A DNA stretch of 64,000 nucleotides, taken from the NCBI GenBank assembly GCA_948851665.1, contig CAQOWG010000004.1:8472-72471 (forward strand), read 5' to 3'. Shown here piece after piece: positions 1 to 8,214 of the stretch. The position numbers and the translations under genes are program-made. Under the pieces are notes generated by a model. It was given only the letters and a program-made list of their open reading frames with translations. It did not search any database and was not told where the DNA came from. Numbering within the stretch: the stretch's first letter is position 1; every line of letters starts with the position of its first letter. Origin of the DNA: an uncultured Candidatus Saccharibacteria bacterium. GTDB taxonomy: Bacteria; Patescibacteriota; Saccharimonadia; Saccharimonadales; Saccharimonadaceae.

Positions 1-738
1 ACAGCTCCAGTTGTCCCAGCACCAATTTACAGCAGCGCCAAAGCCAATGATGCCTACGGTGTTACTAGTGCCAGCGCGACGGTTCCACTCCTGATGCCCG
101 CCAATTATAAGCGGACGATACGGGGCACCTTTTCGAATAAAGAGAGCACCAATGCCGATTGGCCCGCCGATTTTATGGGCGCTAATAGTGAGATAATCAA
201 CACCGAGAGCTTTTACGTCGATTTTGATTTTACCAAAAGCCTGTGTTGCATCAGTATGCAGAAAAATGTTGTGTTTTTTACAATGCTTTGCTATTTCGGC
301 GATTGGCTCTAGCGTACCTATCTCGTTGTTTGCGAGCATCACCGAAGCCATATCGACATCCATCGGCACCGTAAGTGGGTCTACTCGACCTTCGTGGTCT
401 ACCGGTATGGTCCTAAATTCACTAGCGCGCGTGAGCATAGATTCTAGGACTGACGGGTGCTCAATGGCGCTAGTTGCAATTTTACGACCACGAAAAATCT
501 CTGCTACGGTATTATTGGCCTCCGACCCGCCTGAAGTAAAAATAATTTCTTCCGGATCAGCATTAAGAAGTCGGGCGATAGCAACACGCGCTTCTTCGAT
601 TCTACATACAGCTTTGTGGCCGGCACTATGCAAAGCTGAGGCATTGCCATACCTGGCTCCTAACGCATCAATCATAGCTGCTTTTGCTACTGGCAAAAGT
701 GGAGCAGTTGCTGCGTAGTCTAAGTACACCTGTCTCAT
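1..738 (-). CDS. Cysteine desulfurase (NifS/IscS family), 5' part only, runs off the window
   Basis: The minus-strand frame encodes 246 residues beginning MRQVYLDYAATAPL and is cut by the window edge. It shows the hallmarks of a PLP-dependent cysteine desulfurase: the N-terminal YLDYAAT start, the FTSGGSEANN cofactor loop, the HTDATQAFGK segment and the SAHKIGGPIG motif with the Schiff-base lysine. The enzyme takes sulfur from cysteine for Fe-S clusters and tRNA thiolation. Its ATG overlaps the folA stop by one base (TGATG), so it is translationally coupled to the nrdD-nrdG-folA operon. The catalytic cysteine loop would lie outside the window. A second family member is at 55842-57104. Family assignment is firm; the exact role (Fe-S or tRNA) cannot be decided from the sequence. 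Confidence 0.9.
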   Translation of the reverse strand, partial: MRQVYLDYAATAPLLPVAKAAMIDALGARYGNASALHSAGHKAVCRIEEARVAIARLLNADPEEIIFTSGGSEANNTVAEIFRGRKIATSAIEHPSVLESMLTRASEFRTIPVDHEGRVDPLTVPMDVDMASVMLANNEIGTLEPIAEIAKHCKKHNIFLHTDATQAFGKIKIDVKALGVDYLTISAHKIGGPIGIGALFIRKGAPYRPLIIGGHQEWNRRAGTSNTVGIIGFGAAVNWCWDNWSC

Positions 739-1223
739 CAGATTTCCTTTTTGGTGTATTTTATTATACGATAATCAACGTCATCGACTTTGCCATTCTG
801 GATAATATCAGCATGATATCCCTCACGATTGAACTCCGGGAAAAAGACATTGGCTGGCTTCGTGGCGTCAACTTCGGTTAGATAAATTTCTTCGGCTTCA
901 GGTAGATACATTGCGTAAAGGCTGGCTCCACCAATGATAAACTTTTTACCCGGTAGTAACGTGAGATATTCATCAAGGCTAGTGCGATCACGAAAGACTT
1001 TAATGTCATCACCGGATATTTTTTGACGCGACAAGACGATGTTTTCTCGCCCAGGCAAAGCGCGGCCAATACTCTCGTAAGTCTTACGACCCATAACAAT
1101 TGTACTACCCATGGTGGTTTCACGGAAAAATTTTTGGTCTTCAGAAAAACGCCATAGCAAATCGTTGTCATAACCAAGACCGCCATCCTTGCTAATACAG
1201 GCAATCATTGATAGGTTTTTCAT
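738..1223 (-). CDS. folA: Dihydrofolate reductase
   Basis: The 161-residue product has the normal DHFR length. It starts MKNLSMIACISKDGGLGYDN, followed by LLWRFSEDQKFFRE (substrate-binding acidic residue region), MGRKTYESIGRALPGR (NADPH-binding helix) and FIIGGASLY. It reduces dihydrofolate to tetrahydrofolate with NADPH, supporting one-carbon and dTMP metabolism. Its ATG overlaps the nrdG stop (TAATG) with a GGAGG Shine-Dalgarno inside the end of nrdG, and its own stop overlaps the next start. Being in one operon with the anaerobic ribonucleotide reductase links folate reduction to DNA precursor supply, and both should be under NrdR control through the promoter upstream of nrdD. Confidence 0.95.
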   Translation of the reverse strand: MKNLSMIACISKDGGLGYDNDLLWRFSEDQKFFRETTMGSTIVMGRKTYESIGRALPGRENIVLSRQKISGDDIKVFRDRTSLDEYLTLLPGKKFIIGGASLYAMYLPEAEEIYLTEVDATKPANVFFPEFNREGYHADIIQNGKVDDVDYRIIKYTKKEI

Positions 1224-1708
1224 TATTCAACCTCCTTTATCTCGCCAGTGCCATGTTCAAGGCGGAGCAGACGCTGGTTGCGAGAGCCACGGAATTTTAA
1301 TGTTAAGTCGCGTTCAGCCAAAATAAATGGACCATCAATAAGGGCGTCGAGGCTTTTAACCAATTCCCATTTGGCGCCACCAATCTCGCGTAGTTGTTCG
1401 TATGTGTAACCAGAAAAAGACCAGACGTTCCAACCGAGTTCTTGGCGACACCAATCGGCTAATTCTTTGCATTCTTCGGGTTGCTCAAATGGCTCCCCGC
1501 CGCAGAAGGTAATGCCGGATTGCCCTTTAAAAGTACGCAACTGACGTTTAACATCATCGAGGGTGACGTCAACGCCGCCAGCGAAATCCCAAGTTTCTGG
1601 ATTTTGACAACCGGGGCAGTGCCGATAGCAGCCTTGCGTCCAGAGGACGGCACGTAGACCGTCCCCGTTGACGATGTTGTCTCTCTCTAGCGGGCCAGAT
1701 AATCTCAT
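1223..1708 (-). CDS. nrdG: Anaerobic ribonucleotide reductase activating protein (radical SAM)
   Basis: The 161-residue protein carries the radical-SAM cluster motif CYRHCPGC (C-x3-C-x2-C) near residue 27 and the FCGGEPFEQP glycine-rich SAM-binding motif, the layout of NrdG. It uses a 4Fe-4S cluster and S-adenosylmethionine to install the glycyl radical on NrdD. Its start overlaps the nrdD stop by four bases (ATGA type), so the pair is translationally coupled. Length and motif spacing are normal. An oxygen-sensitive reductase system fits an anaerobic or microaerobic lifestyle. Confidence 0.95.
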   Translation of the reverse strand: MRLSGPLERDNIVNGDGLRAVLWTQGCYRHCPGCQNPETWDFAGGVDVTLDDVKRQLRTFKGQSGITFCGGEPFEQPEECKELADWCRQELGWNVWSFSGYTYEQLREIGGAKWELVKSLDALIDGPFILAERDLTLKFRGSRNQRLLRLEHGTGEIKEVE

Positions 1709-4065
1709 CTCTTCCCTGTCATTGCTTTGCGACTTTTCTTGGCGGATTCACGTTCAGTTTTTTCTTCTACGGTATAGACGCCATCCTTATTGCAGGCAAC
1801 ATTATGTTTCACACGATCATGCTCTTCTGCTTTTTTACCATCATTCCAACGCTCAAGTGAACCGACTAGATAACCGGTGATACGACGAAGACGCTCAAAC
1901 GGTACGTCCCCTTCGCTTTCTTTGCGCCCACAGCTCGGACAGCGATCGCCAGCGATAATACCTGAGTATCCGCAGACCGGATCACGGTCGACTGGATGGT
2001 TCACCGAACCGTATCCTATGCCACTTTCCTTCATTTTACGAATGACAGCTTCAAATGCTTCAATATTATCACTTGGGTCACCATCCAATTCGATGTAGCT
2101 GATATGCCCAGCATTGCATAGGGCATGGTATGGGGCTTCAATCTCAATTTTCTCAAAAGCACCAATTGGATAGTAGACTGGCACATGGAAGCTATTTGTG
2201 TAATAATCACGATCACAGACGCCCTTGATGGCACCGTATTCCTTGCGGTCGATCTTAGTGAAACGACCGGCAATACCTTCAGCAGGGGTAGCAAGCAGAG
2301 AGAAGTTGAGGTGATACTTCTTCATATACATATCACAGCGCTCGCGCATATGAGTAATGATGTCAAGACCGAGTTCGCGAGAATCCTCATCTTCGCCATG
2401 GTGCTTACCGGTCATGGCGACCAAACACTCAGCTAAACCGATGAATCCAATACTCAAGGTTCCATGTTTAATGACATCCCGGAGCGTATCATTCCAGCCT
2501 AGTTTGTCACTACCAAGCCAGTTGTGCTCGCCCATCAAGAATGGGAAGTTGCGGACGTGCTGATTGGCCTGAAACTCATAGCGCTCAAGAAGTTGTTCGG
2601 CACAGAGATCCATTTTTTCGTCAAGATCTTTATAGAAACCGGACCAGTCAGCTTCTTTGCGCTCGCCTAGAGCAATACCGTGTTTGATACCAAGGCGTAC
2701 CAAGTTAATAGTAGTAAAGCTACAGTTGCCGCGGCCGGTCGTAATATGATCGCTCTCTGGGAAAATGCTGCCATAGACACGAGTTCGACAACCCATAGTG
2801 GCAACTTCCGTACGGTAATCACCGGGCTTATAACCCTCTAAGTTAAATGGGGCATCAATGAAGACAAAGTTCGGGAAAAGGCGCTTGGCGGAAACTTCCA
2901 TACTGCGCTTGAAAATATCGTAGTTGGGGTCTTTGGGATTATAGTTGACGCCTTCCTTGACTTTAAGGATGGAGATTGGGAAGATTGGCGTTTCGCCGTG
3001 GCCAAGACCATTTTCGGTGGCATCAAGCAGACAGAGTGAAACTAGACGCCCAGCCGGCGAGGTATCAGTACCAAAATTAATACTCGTAAAGGGCACTTGT
3101 GCACCGGCACGGGAGTGCATGGTGTTGAGGTTATGAATGAAGCCCTCCATGGCCTGCAGAGTTTCACGCTCAACGTCTTCGCTAGAAACTTTGACGACCT
3201 TTTCAGGGATTTTAAGTTTTTTGGCAGCTTTATCATCACCGTAATTAAGAGTGTCAGGGATATCAATTTTGACAGTTTTCTCGGCAAATTCATTGTATTT
3301 GGCAAGATTGCGCTTCAAGGCTTTGCGGAAAGACTTATTGACGCCCGGAGCCATGGCATAATCAAAGTTTGGAATGGATTGGCCGCCGTGCTGTTCGTTC
3401 TGGTTGGCCTGTAAGATAATTGCTGCAAGCGCGCCATAGCTGGCAATTGAGTTAGGGGTTCGCAAATGGCCATGACCAGTATTAAAACCGCCATCAGCGA
3501 AAAGCCCCAATGGATCAGTCTGACAGCAAGTGAGCGTACCAGTTGCGTAAAAGTCGAGATCGTGAACGTGGATGTCGCCATTATCATGGGCGGTAGCGTA
3601 TTCTGGCTTCATCAGTAGAGTTTTAGCAAAAATCTTTGAACCTTCCGCACCAAACTGGAGCATCTTGCCCATGGCGGAATTACCATCGACGTTAGCATTA
3701 CCGCGTTTAACATCAGAGTCTTCGCTAGCGTCAGCCACGGCGATAGTCTTATAGATGTTCATCAGGTTGGATTTGGCTTCACGAACGCGGTTGCGCTCCT
3801 GGCGATAAGTGATGTATTCCTTCGCGGTACGCTTAAAGGCCGATTCCATTAAGACTCGTTCAACTATATCCTGGATTTGTTCGACGGATGGAGTGCGCTG
3901 TTTGATGGTTTCCTCGGCGCGTTTCAAAACCTTATCAGCAAGTTGCTGAGCACGCTCGGCTTTGAACTCCTCTGTCGCGAGACCAGCTTTTGCAATTGCT
4001 TCAGTGATTTTTTCAGGTTTAAAAGTTACAACTTTTCCATCGCGTTTAACGATTTTTTTGAACAT
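1705..4065 (-). CDS. nrdD: Anaerobic ribonucleoside-triphosphate reductase
   Basis: This 786-residue class III reductase makes dNTPs from NTPs. It begins with an ATP-cone (MFKKIVKRDGKVVTF... about residues 1-90) for allosteric control and ends with RITGYLVG, where the glycyl radical would be formed by NrdG. Near the C terminus, VCGYSG and CPSC give three of the cysteines expected for the zinc site; the position of the first family cysteine reads Asp in this copy. The start at 4065 is chosen because AGGAGG lies eight bases upstream; an upstream in-frame ATG at 4119 lacks this. The promoter and two NrdR boxes are at 4123-4176. Confidence 0.95.
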   Translation of the reverse strand: MFKKIVKRDGKVVTFKPEKITEAIAKAGLATEEFKAERAQQLADKVLKRAEETIKQRTPSVEQIQDIVERVLMESAFKRTAKEYITYRQERNRVREAKSNLMNIYKTIAVADASEDSDVKRGNANVDGNSAMGKMLQFGAEGSKIFAKTLLMKPEYATAHDNGDIHVHDLDFYATGTLTCCQTDPLGLFADGGFNTGHGHLRTPNSIASYGALAAIILQANQNEQHGGQSIPNFDYAMAPGVNKSFRKALKRNLAKYNEFAEKTVKIDIPDTLNYGDDKAAKKLKIPEKVVKVSSEDVERETLQAMEGFIHNLNTMHSRAGAQVPFTSINFGTDTSPAGRLVSLCLLDATENGLGHGETPIFPISILKVKEGVNYNPKDPNYDIFKRSMEVSAKRLFPNFVFIDAPFNLEGYKPGDYRTEVATMGCRTRVYGSIFPESDHITTGRGNCSFTTINLVRLGIKHGIALGERKEADWSGFYKDLDEKMDLCAEQLLERYEFQANQHVRNFPFLMGEHNWLGSDKLGWNDTLRDVIKHGTLSIGFIGLAECLVAMTGKHHGEDEDSRELGLDIITHMRERCDMYMKKYHLNFSLLATPAEGIAGRFTKIDRKEYGAIKGVCDRDYYTNSFHVPVYYPIGAFEKIEIEAPYHALCNAGHISYIELDGDPSDNIEAFEAVIRKMKESGIGYGSVNHPVDRDPVCGYSGIIAGDRCPSCGRKESEGDVPFERLRRITGYLVGSLERWNDGKKAEEHDRVKHNVACNKDGVYTVEEKTERESAKKSRKAMTGKR

Positions 4066-4122
4066 AAAAATACCTCCTAGTTTGTTCAAAACTATATTTT
4101 TATTTTGACTGATATTCACCTG

Positions 4123-4176
4123 ACACCATATCTAGTGTCTTGTAACCATTATAGGACGCTATATATAGCGTGTCAA
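4123..4176 (-). promoter_or_regulatory. nrdD promoter with two NrdR boxes
   Basis: On the minus strand TTGACA (4171-4176) and TATAAT (4148-4153) are separated by exactly 17 bases. A 16-base palindrome, ACGCTATATATAGCGT (4156-4171), fills the spacer, and a second, ACACCATATCTAGTGT (4123-4138), lies just after the predicted start site. Both fit the NrdR-box pattern (acaCwAtATaTwGtgt), and their centres are 33 bp apart, about three helical turns, as is common for NrdR pairs. Repression by NrdR when dATP is high is established for this motif in other bacteria; here it is inferred. Confidence 0.88.
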
Positions 4177-4276
4177 TATAAAAGTTGTTGTGTTTTTAAC
4201 TTAACCATAGAGAGCATGTAAAAAATACAACAGGAAATAAAATGTTTATGACGGCGAGCTGGTGTGGTTTTGACGC

Positions 4277-4302
4277 AAAAAAGGGCGCATTGAAGCGCCC
4301 TT
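4277..4302 (-). terminator. Intrinsic terminator after the 4343-6301 gene
   Basis: GGGCGC (4283-4288) pairs with GCGCCC (4295-4300), extended by AA/TT. On the minus strand the stem is followed by six T. It ends transcription of the surface-protein gene before the nrdD promoter region. Confidence 0.85.
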
Positions 4303-4342
4303 GACCCCCCAAACAATAATTATATCCATGTTCCGTTGAACC

Positions 4343-6301
4343 TCATTGATCGTTTCTCGTCACTTCCTTTTCATCCCCCACGTCAGTTGGTACTGATGTT
4401 TTCGGATTATCACCTGCACGCAAATCTGCACGTGCCTTGGCATATCCATCCATTACGGTCTTCCAGAAACGACGCTTGCGCTCGACTCGACGAGAAAAAC
4501 GATTATCGGGGTGGTGTGCCATCCAAATGATAATAACCAGTTCAAGAGCAGCGGCAATAGCCAGGCTAACCACGGTTACCGGCGACCGCAAGAATCCGTC
4601 CGAGCTCGATTTGAATTTACTGCTATCAGCAACAGCCTTAACCTGATAAGTAATCTCCACGGCGCTCTCTTTACCAGTAGGAATAATGCCGTCAGCACCG
4701 CTGAAGCCCACAAGGCAACCCGTTTCATAATTGAAGAAATCCTTATCTGATAAACTATAGGTTCCGACAGCAGAATTCGCCTGAAGAGAACCTTTAACAT
4801 ATTCAAGAGCGAGCACTTCTTCCGTACTATGAGCACGCCGCACAGAAAGAGCCATAGTATTATTCTCAAGACCTTCGGCCATAAGTTTCAGATAGAGGTT
4901 CCGAGCGCTCTCGTCAAGGGTAAGTGCGCCAAGGTCAGAACTACTGATTTTGACTCCCTGCGCCTGTTCTGTTCCATTAATCCTGATAGATGCGTGGATT
5001 GTATAGATACAGTCGGCGGCAAAAGATTTTACTTCGTTGCCTTTTTCATCAGTGACCCAAACAGAACAATTATCACTGAATGCTGTAATATCTTCTACGA
5101 CCTCGGCTTCCTCCGCCTTACGCGCGTCTTCAGCCTCCTTGGTAGCTTCCACGGCAGCCCTTTCGGTTTCCTCTTCAGCATCAAGGTCAATAGTCGAAAA
5201 CTGGTAAGTAATCTCGCAGGCTGACTCAAGCCCAGGATTGATAACTCCATCCAATCCGGCCGTGCCAATTTTTACACCATCAGCACGAAAGCTATCTTGG
5301 AAGAATGCTGCCGGATTGAGCGCAATGTCTTCCTGGCCTTCACAATGCAACAGTAAGGACCCTTCAATGTAATATAGCTCAAGATTAGTCTGGACAGGAT
5401 ATTTAACATCATAAATGAAATCTCTAGCCCCGTTAGATCGGACACGAGCAGACAGACCCCAAAAATCGTAAGCAGTCCGATTATCAATAACATTTGACCT
5501 GATGGTCGCGCCGGTAACAGCTTCGGGTCCCGAAACACGCACATAGAAATGCACAGTGTAGATATGGTCTGCCGCCAAAGAGCTAACCAAATTACCAGCT
5601 TCATCAGTCAGCCAAACAGAATTGGTGGCTTCATCGCCGATAACTGGGTTGTCAGTAATAACATTAAACCTAGCCTGCGGGGGCTGATTTGCCTCAGTAA
5701 AAATCGGCGGTTCGTTGAAAAAACTACAAGGGATAACGATTTCACAGATATTTTCCGGCCCCGGTTCGATATGCCCATCAATACCACTGATTGAGATAGA
5801 ACCTTCGGCATCATCCAGCGTTAATATGGTGCCACTTACAAAATCGGTGCGGTCGCGCGCTAGACGGACTGGCTCCCCTAAAGCGATTCCACAGTTATCG
5901 TCATAGTAAAACACAAACTTATTATTTACCGTAACGGGATCATAATTGTCAGCGTCGATAATTGCCTGAACCTCAATAACATTCTCGTAGATGGGGTCGC
6001 TGCCGATGGCCTCAAAATGAACCTGAATATTTTCGGCGGGCTCTTCCCCAATGACGCCAATTGCCAAATGCAGATAATAACCCGTATAAAGCTCTTCAGC
6101 ATATACCAGTTCTTCAGTGTATCTATCGCTGAGATAAAAGTACCCCGTTAATTGGGGCATGGTAGTATCACTAGCGACAAAACTGCAAAGATTGTCGTCT
6201 CCATATTCCCAGTAGATGGATTCCTTGGCATGAACTGCAGGCGTGGTAAACGGCAAAATAACGAGCATTAGAAAAACAATAGCAAACAGTAGCTTCTTCA
6301 T
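4343..6301 (-). CDS. Secreted, membrane-anchored surface protein with repeated domains
   Basis: The predicted 652-residue product starts MKKLLFAIVFLMLVILPF and has a signal peptide ending near AVHA-KES. Three similar extracellular modules of about 150-200 residues follow; two share the patterns GNLVSSLAADHIYTVHFYVR and GNEVKSFAADCIYTIHASIR, then a cohesin-like 'VKGSL..S..GLDGxIxPGxExxCEITYQ' ending. A transmembrane helix (VVSLAIAAALELVIIIW) near residue 595 is followed by a basic cytoplasmic tail. The start at 6301 is preceded by AAGGAGAG; an earlier in-frame ATG at 6358 has no such signal. Modules repeat their spacing as in adhesins or scaffold proteins. I do not recognise a named family; a role in contact with a host bacterium is only inferred. 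Confidence 0.75.
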   Translation of the reverse strand: MKKLLFAIVFLMLVILPFTTPAVHAKESIYWEYGDDNLCSFVASDTTMPQLTGYFYLSDRYTEELVYAEELYTGYYLHLAIGVIGEEPAENIQVHFEAIGSDPIYENVIEVQAIIDADNYDPVTVNNKFVFYYDDNCGIALGEPVRLARDRTDFVSGTILTLDDAEGSISISGIDGHIEPGPENICEIVIPCSFFNEPPIFTEANQPPQARFNVITDNPVIGDEATNSVWLTDEAGNLVSSLAADHIYTVHFYVRVSGPEAVTGATIRSNVIDNRTAYDFWGLSARVRSNGARDFIYDVKYPVQTNLELYYIEGSLLLHCEGQEDIALNPAAFFQDSFRADGVKIGTAGLDGVINPGLESACEITYQFSTIDLDAEEETERAAVEATKEAEDARKAEEAEVVEDITAFSDNCSVWVTDEKGNEVKSFAADCIYTIHASIRINGTEQAQGVKISSSDLGALTLDESARNLYLKLMAEGLENNTMALSVRRAHSTEEVLALEYVKGSLQANSAVGTYSLSDKDFFNYETGCLVGFSGADGIIPTGKESAVEITYQVKAVADSSKFKSSSDGFLRSPVTVVSLAIAAALELVIIIWMAHHPDNRFSRRVERKRRFWKTVMDGYAKARADLRAGDNPKTSVPTDVGDEKEVTRNDQ

Positions 6302-6378
6302 AAAAACTCTCCTTTCAACGTACATAGAATATATTGTTAAAAATGCCATTGGGGCCACGAGACCCCAGATATTTTTTT

Positions 6379-6407
6379 ATTATAGCACTAACTTTCAATA
6401 TAGTCAA
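6379..6407 (-). promoter_or_regulatory. Promoter of the 4343-6301 surface-protein gene
   Basis: On the minus strand TTGACT (6402-6407) and TATAAT (6379-6384, preceded by GTGC) are 17 bases apart. A leader of about 70 bases leads to the Shine-Dalgarno and ATG at 6301. The promoter overlaps the first bases of the FISUMP fragment on the other strand. Confidence 0.8.
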
Positions 6408-6733
6408 TATCCTGCAGTGTTGACGCCAGCACCCCCAACTACAATCGTATTAATGAATGGCCTCTCCAGTTCCTGCGTACTGGCCTCTACGGCCGTTCCT
6501 ACGGCTACCTCGGCGGGCGTACGACGCATGGCTACTGGTGGTCTAGCACGGCTGGCTCAGCTACCACCGGGCGCGGCCTGGGTACGCTTACCGGCTACGT
6601 CGGCGCCCATGATAACAATATCCGTGGCCACGGCTTTGCTCTGCGCTGCGTAGCACAAAACCTTAACACCGTGTCAAAGTTCTTCAAAGCTCCACCCCTG
6701 TTTCGAACAGGCAAAACCTTAACACGGTGTTAA
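6404..6733 (+). pseudogene. Start-less FISUMP-type C-terminal cassette (copy A)
   Basis: The frame opens after a TAG at 6401-6403, contains no start codon, and reads WPLQFLRTGLYGRSYGYL, then HGYWWSSTAG and HGFALRCVAQ, with a stop at 6731-6733. The GYWWSST...GFALRCV pattern is the C-terminal signature of the Fibrobacter-succinogenes major paralogous (FISUMP) domain, a lectin-like fold found in secreted proteins. Nothing N-terminal is present, so this is a detached tail, not an expressed gene. It is strongly similar to the minus-strand fragment at 28854-29075, differing mostly by replacement changes. After the tail come two AAAACCTTAACAC-type terminator arms (6657 and 6713). It may be a decayed gene end or a silent cassette. 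Confidence 0.7.
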
Positions 6734-6738
6734 GGTTT
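6712..6738 (-). terminator. Terminator at the end of the RsmD fusion gene
   Basis: AAACCTTAACAC (6714-6725) and GTGTTAAGGTTT (6727-6738) are perfectly complementary around one base, and the minus strand continues with TTTT. The hairpin overlaps the stop codon of the gene at 6730-8214. A similar, damaged arm lies at 6657-6675. Confidence 0.7.
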
Positions 6739-8214
6739 CACAAAAATTGTAATCCTGGCTTCAGCATAAGTATGAAGAGAAACTATAGCGAGCCCAGCGA
6801 TTTCTGGAACTGGCTGACCAGCGGGCGAAGAAAGCGCCAACGTGCCGCCAGCGACCAATAGCGACGACAAACTCGTGATTTCTGCAAAATCGATTTTATC
6901 ATAAGGCGGATCGGCGATAATCACATCAAATAGACCCGTTTGTTCCGCGACGAAATTGGCAACTTTACCAGGAGAAACATCGGCAGTTAAATTCAGGCTG
7001 GCGAGATTATGCTCAATAGTCACAACCGCAGGGCGATGGCTCTCGACAAAAACCACCTCGCCAGCACCACGACTAAGCGCCTCAATCCCAAGCGCCCCAG
7101 AGCCAGCATAAGCATCCAAGACTCGCTTCCCCACTACGTCAATCATATTAAAAAGAGCGTTTTTCTCGCGGGCACCCATCGGATGAGTAGCGCTAGAGCG
7201 TGGCGAAGCCAACTTCCGGCCTTTGTGACTACCGGAAATTACCCGTAGCATAGTGGGCGCAGGACTATTTTTGGCATTTTTTGCTTTCTTACCAGTGCGA
7301 GCAGTTTCAGTGCGAGAGTTCTTGGCGCGAGTGTTTTTTCGCTTCAAATCAGGGTAAGCTTCAGCTGCTGCCGAGTACCAACCGAGCGCAATCGCCTCGG
7401 CAATCTCTGGCAAAAGAATATTTTGCGTTTCAAGGGCAAGTTCGGTAGTCCAACCGTCCTTGCGAAAACGCTCATACATCCCAAAGCTACGTACTCGGTC
7501 GATCGCCTCGCAAAGATAGGCCTCAAAGTCATTATCTTTCATTCCGCTGACATGAGGCAACCTAATCATTCTCTTAAGTGGCATCGTCGCAGTAATCATT
7601 AGTACGCCATACTCATAGCCGATATGCTGAGTCATATGGCCTTTCGCGCCCCAATAGAGCCAGTTGTTACGCAAGGTCTCAAAAACATTACGCCCATGTA
7701 CCATGCCCTTAATCGGCTCACCGAAAACTTTCAACATTTCTTTGTCGGTCATTAGCTCTTCCTTGACCGCCTCAAGCGGAAAATGATGGGCAGGAGTGAG
7801 ACTGTCAGTCACCATGTGCGCCATCCAGGCCGCCTCAAAGGCTGCCCGTACCTCATTTTTATCCCTCAGAGCCTTGATGAGATTACAACGGTGATCACGG
7901 ATAAGTTCTAGTACCGAACGCTGATCAAGCCGTTCATGGCCTTTTTGATGGGCGGGACCGGATTTCTCGAGCAAAAAATTACCATTTTCATCTACTAGCA
8001 TATGTGATGGTTCATCTTCACCAGGACTTTTGCGTTTAAGTCCATCTGGACCGCGCGTGCCTTCGAAGTGAATAATCTCTTTGCCGCTAGGAAAATATTT
8101 ATTGCCAAGTAGCTTCGTGAGAGATCGGCGCGCAGCTAAATCTAGTCGCTGATGCGTACCAAGTACGCGACCATTCAGACGAGAATTCTTGATAATAGTA
8201 GTAGTTGAGTACAT
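6730..8214 (-). CDS. rsmD: Fusion: zinc-hydrolase-like domain + 16S rRNA (guanine966-N2)-methyltransferase RsmD
   Basis: The single 494-residue frame has two parts. Residues 1 to about 290 are helical with AWMAHMVTDSLTPAHHF (around 129-145) and further His/Asp residues, resembling the zinc-binding cores of phospholipase C/S1-P1-type proteins; I cannot name it more precisely. After a Lys/Ala/Thr-rich linker (about 293-320), residues 323-494 are an RsmD methyltransferase: MLRVISGSHKGRKL, a SAM-binding LDAYAGSGALGIEALSRGA and the catalytic DPPY. RsmD methylates G966 of 16S rRNA. The start ATG directly follows the recG stop (TAAATG), so the gene is coupled to recG. An internal ATG at the RsmD start has no Shine-Dalgarno, which favours a true fusion. 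Confidence 0.8.
   Translation of the reverse strand: MYSTTTIIKNSRLNGRVLGTHQRLDLAARRSLTKLLGNKYFPSGKEIIHFEGTRGPDGLKRKSPGEDEPSHMLVDENGNFLLEKSGPAHQKGHERLDQRSVLELIRDHRCNLIKALRDKNEVRAAFEAAWMAHMVTDSLTPAHHFPLEAVKEELMTDKEMLKVFGEPIKGMVHGRNVFETLRNNWLYWGAKGHMTQHIGYEYGVLMITATMPLKRMIRLPHVSGMKDNDFEAYLCEAIDRVRSFGMYERFRKDGWTTELALETQNILLPEIAEAIALGWYSAAAEAYPDLKRKNTRAKNSRTETARTGKKAKNAKNSPAPTMLRVISGSHKGRKLASPRSSATHPMGAREKNALFNMIDVVGKRVLDAYAGSGALGIEALSRGAGEVVFVESHRPAVVTIEHNLASLNLTADVSPGKVANFVAEQTGLFDVIIADPPYDKIDFAEITSLSSLLVAGGTLALSSPAGQPVPEIAGLAIVSLHTYAEARITIFVKP

Noticed and set aside
738..740. Recoded TGA (glycine) as in SR1/Gracilibacteria
   Set aside because: TGA is the real stop of folA and other genes, and no in-frame TGA occurs inside conserved genes.
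1705..4119. Longer nrdD start at 4119
   Set aside because: It lacks a ribosome-binding site, whereas 4065 has AGGAGG and matches the ATP-cone start.
7200..7250. Independent start of RsmD inside the fusion gene
   Set aside because: No Shine-Dalgarno or -10 element at the proper distance; the frame is continuous with the N-terminal domain.
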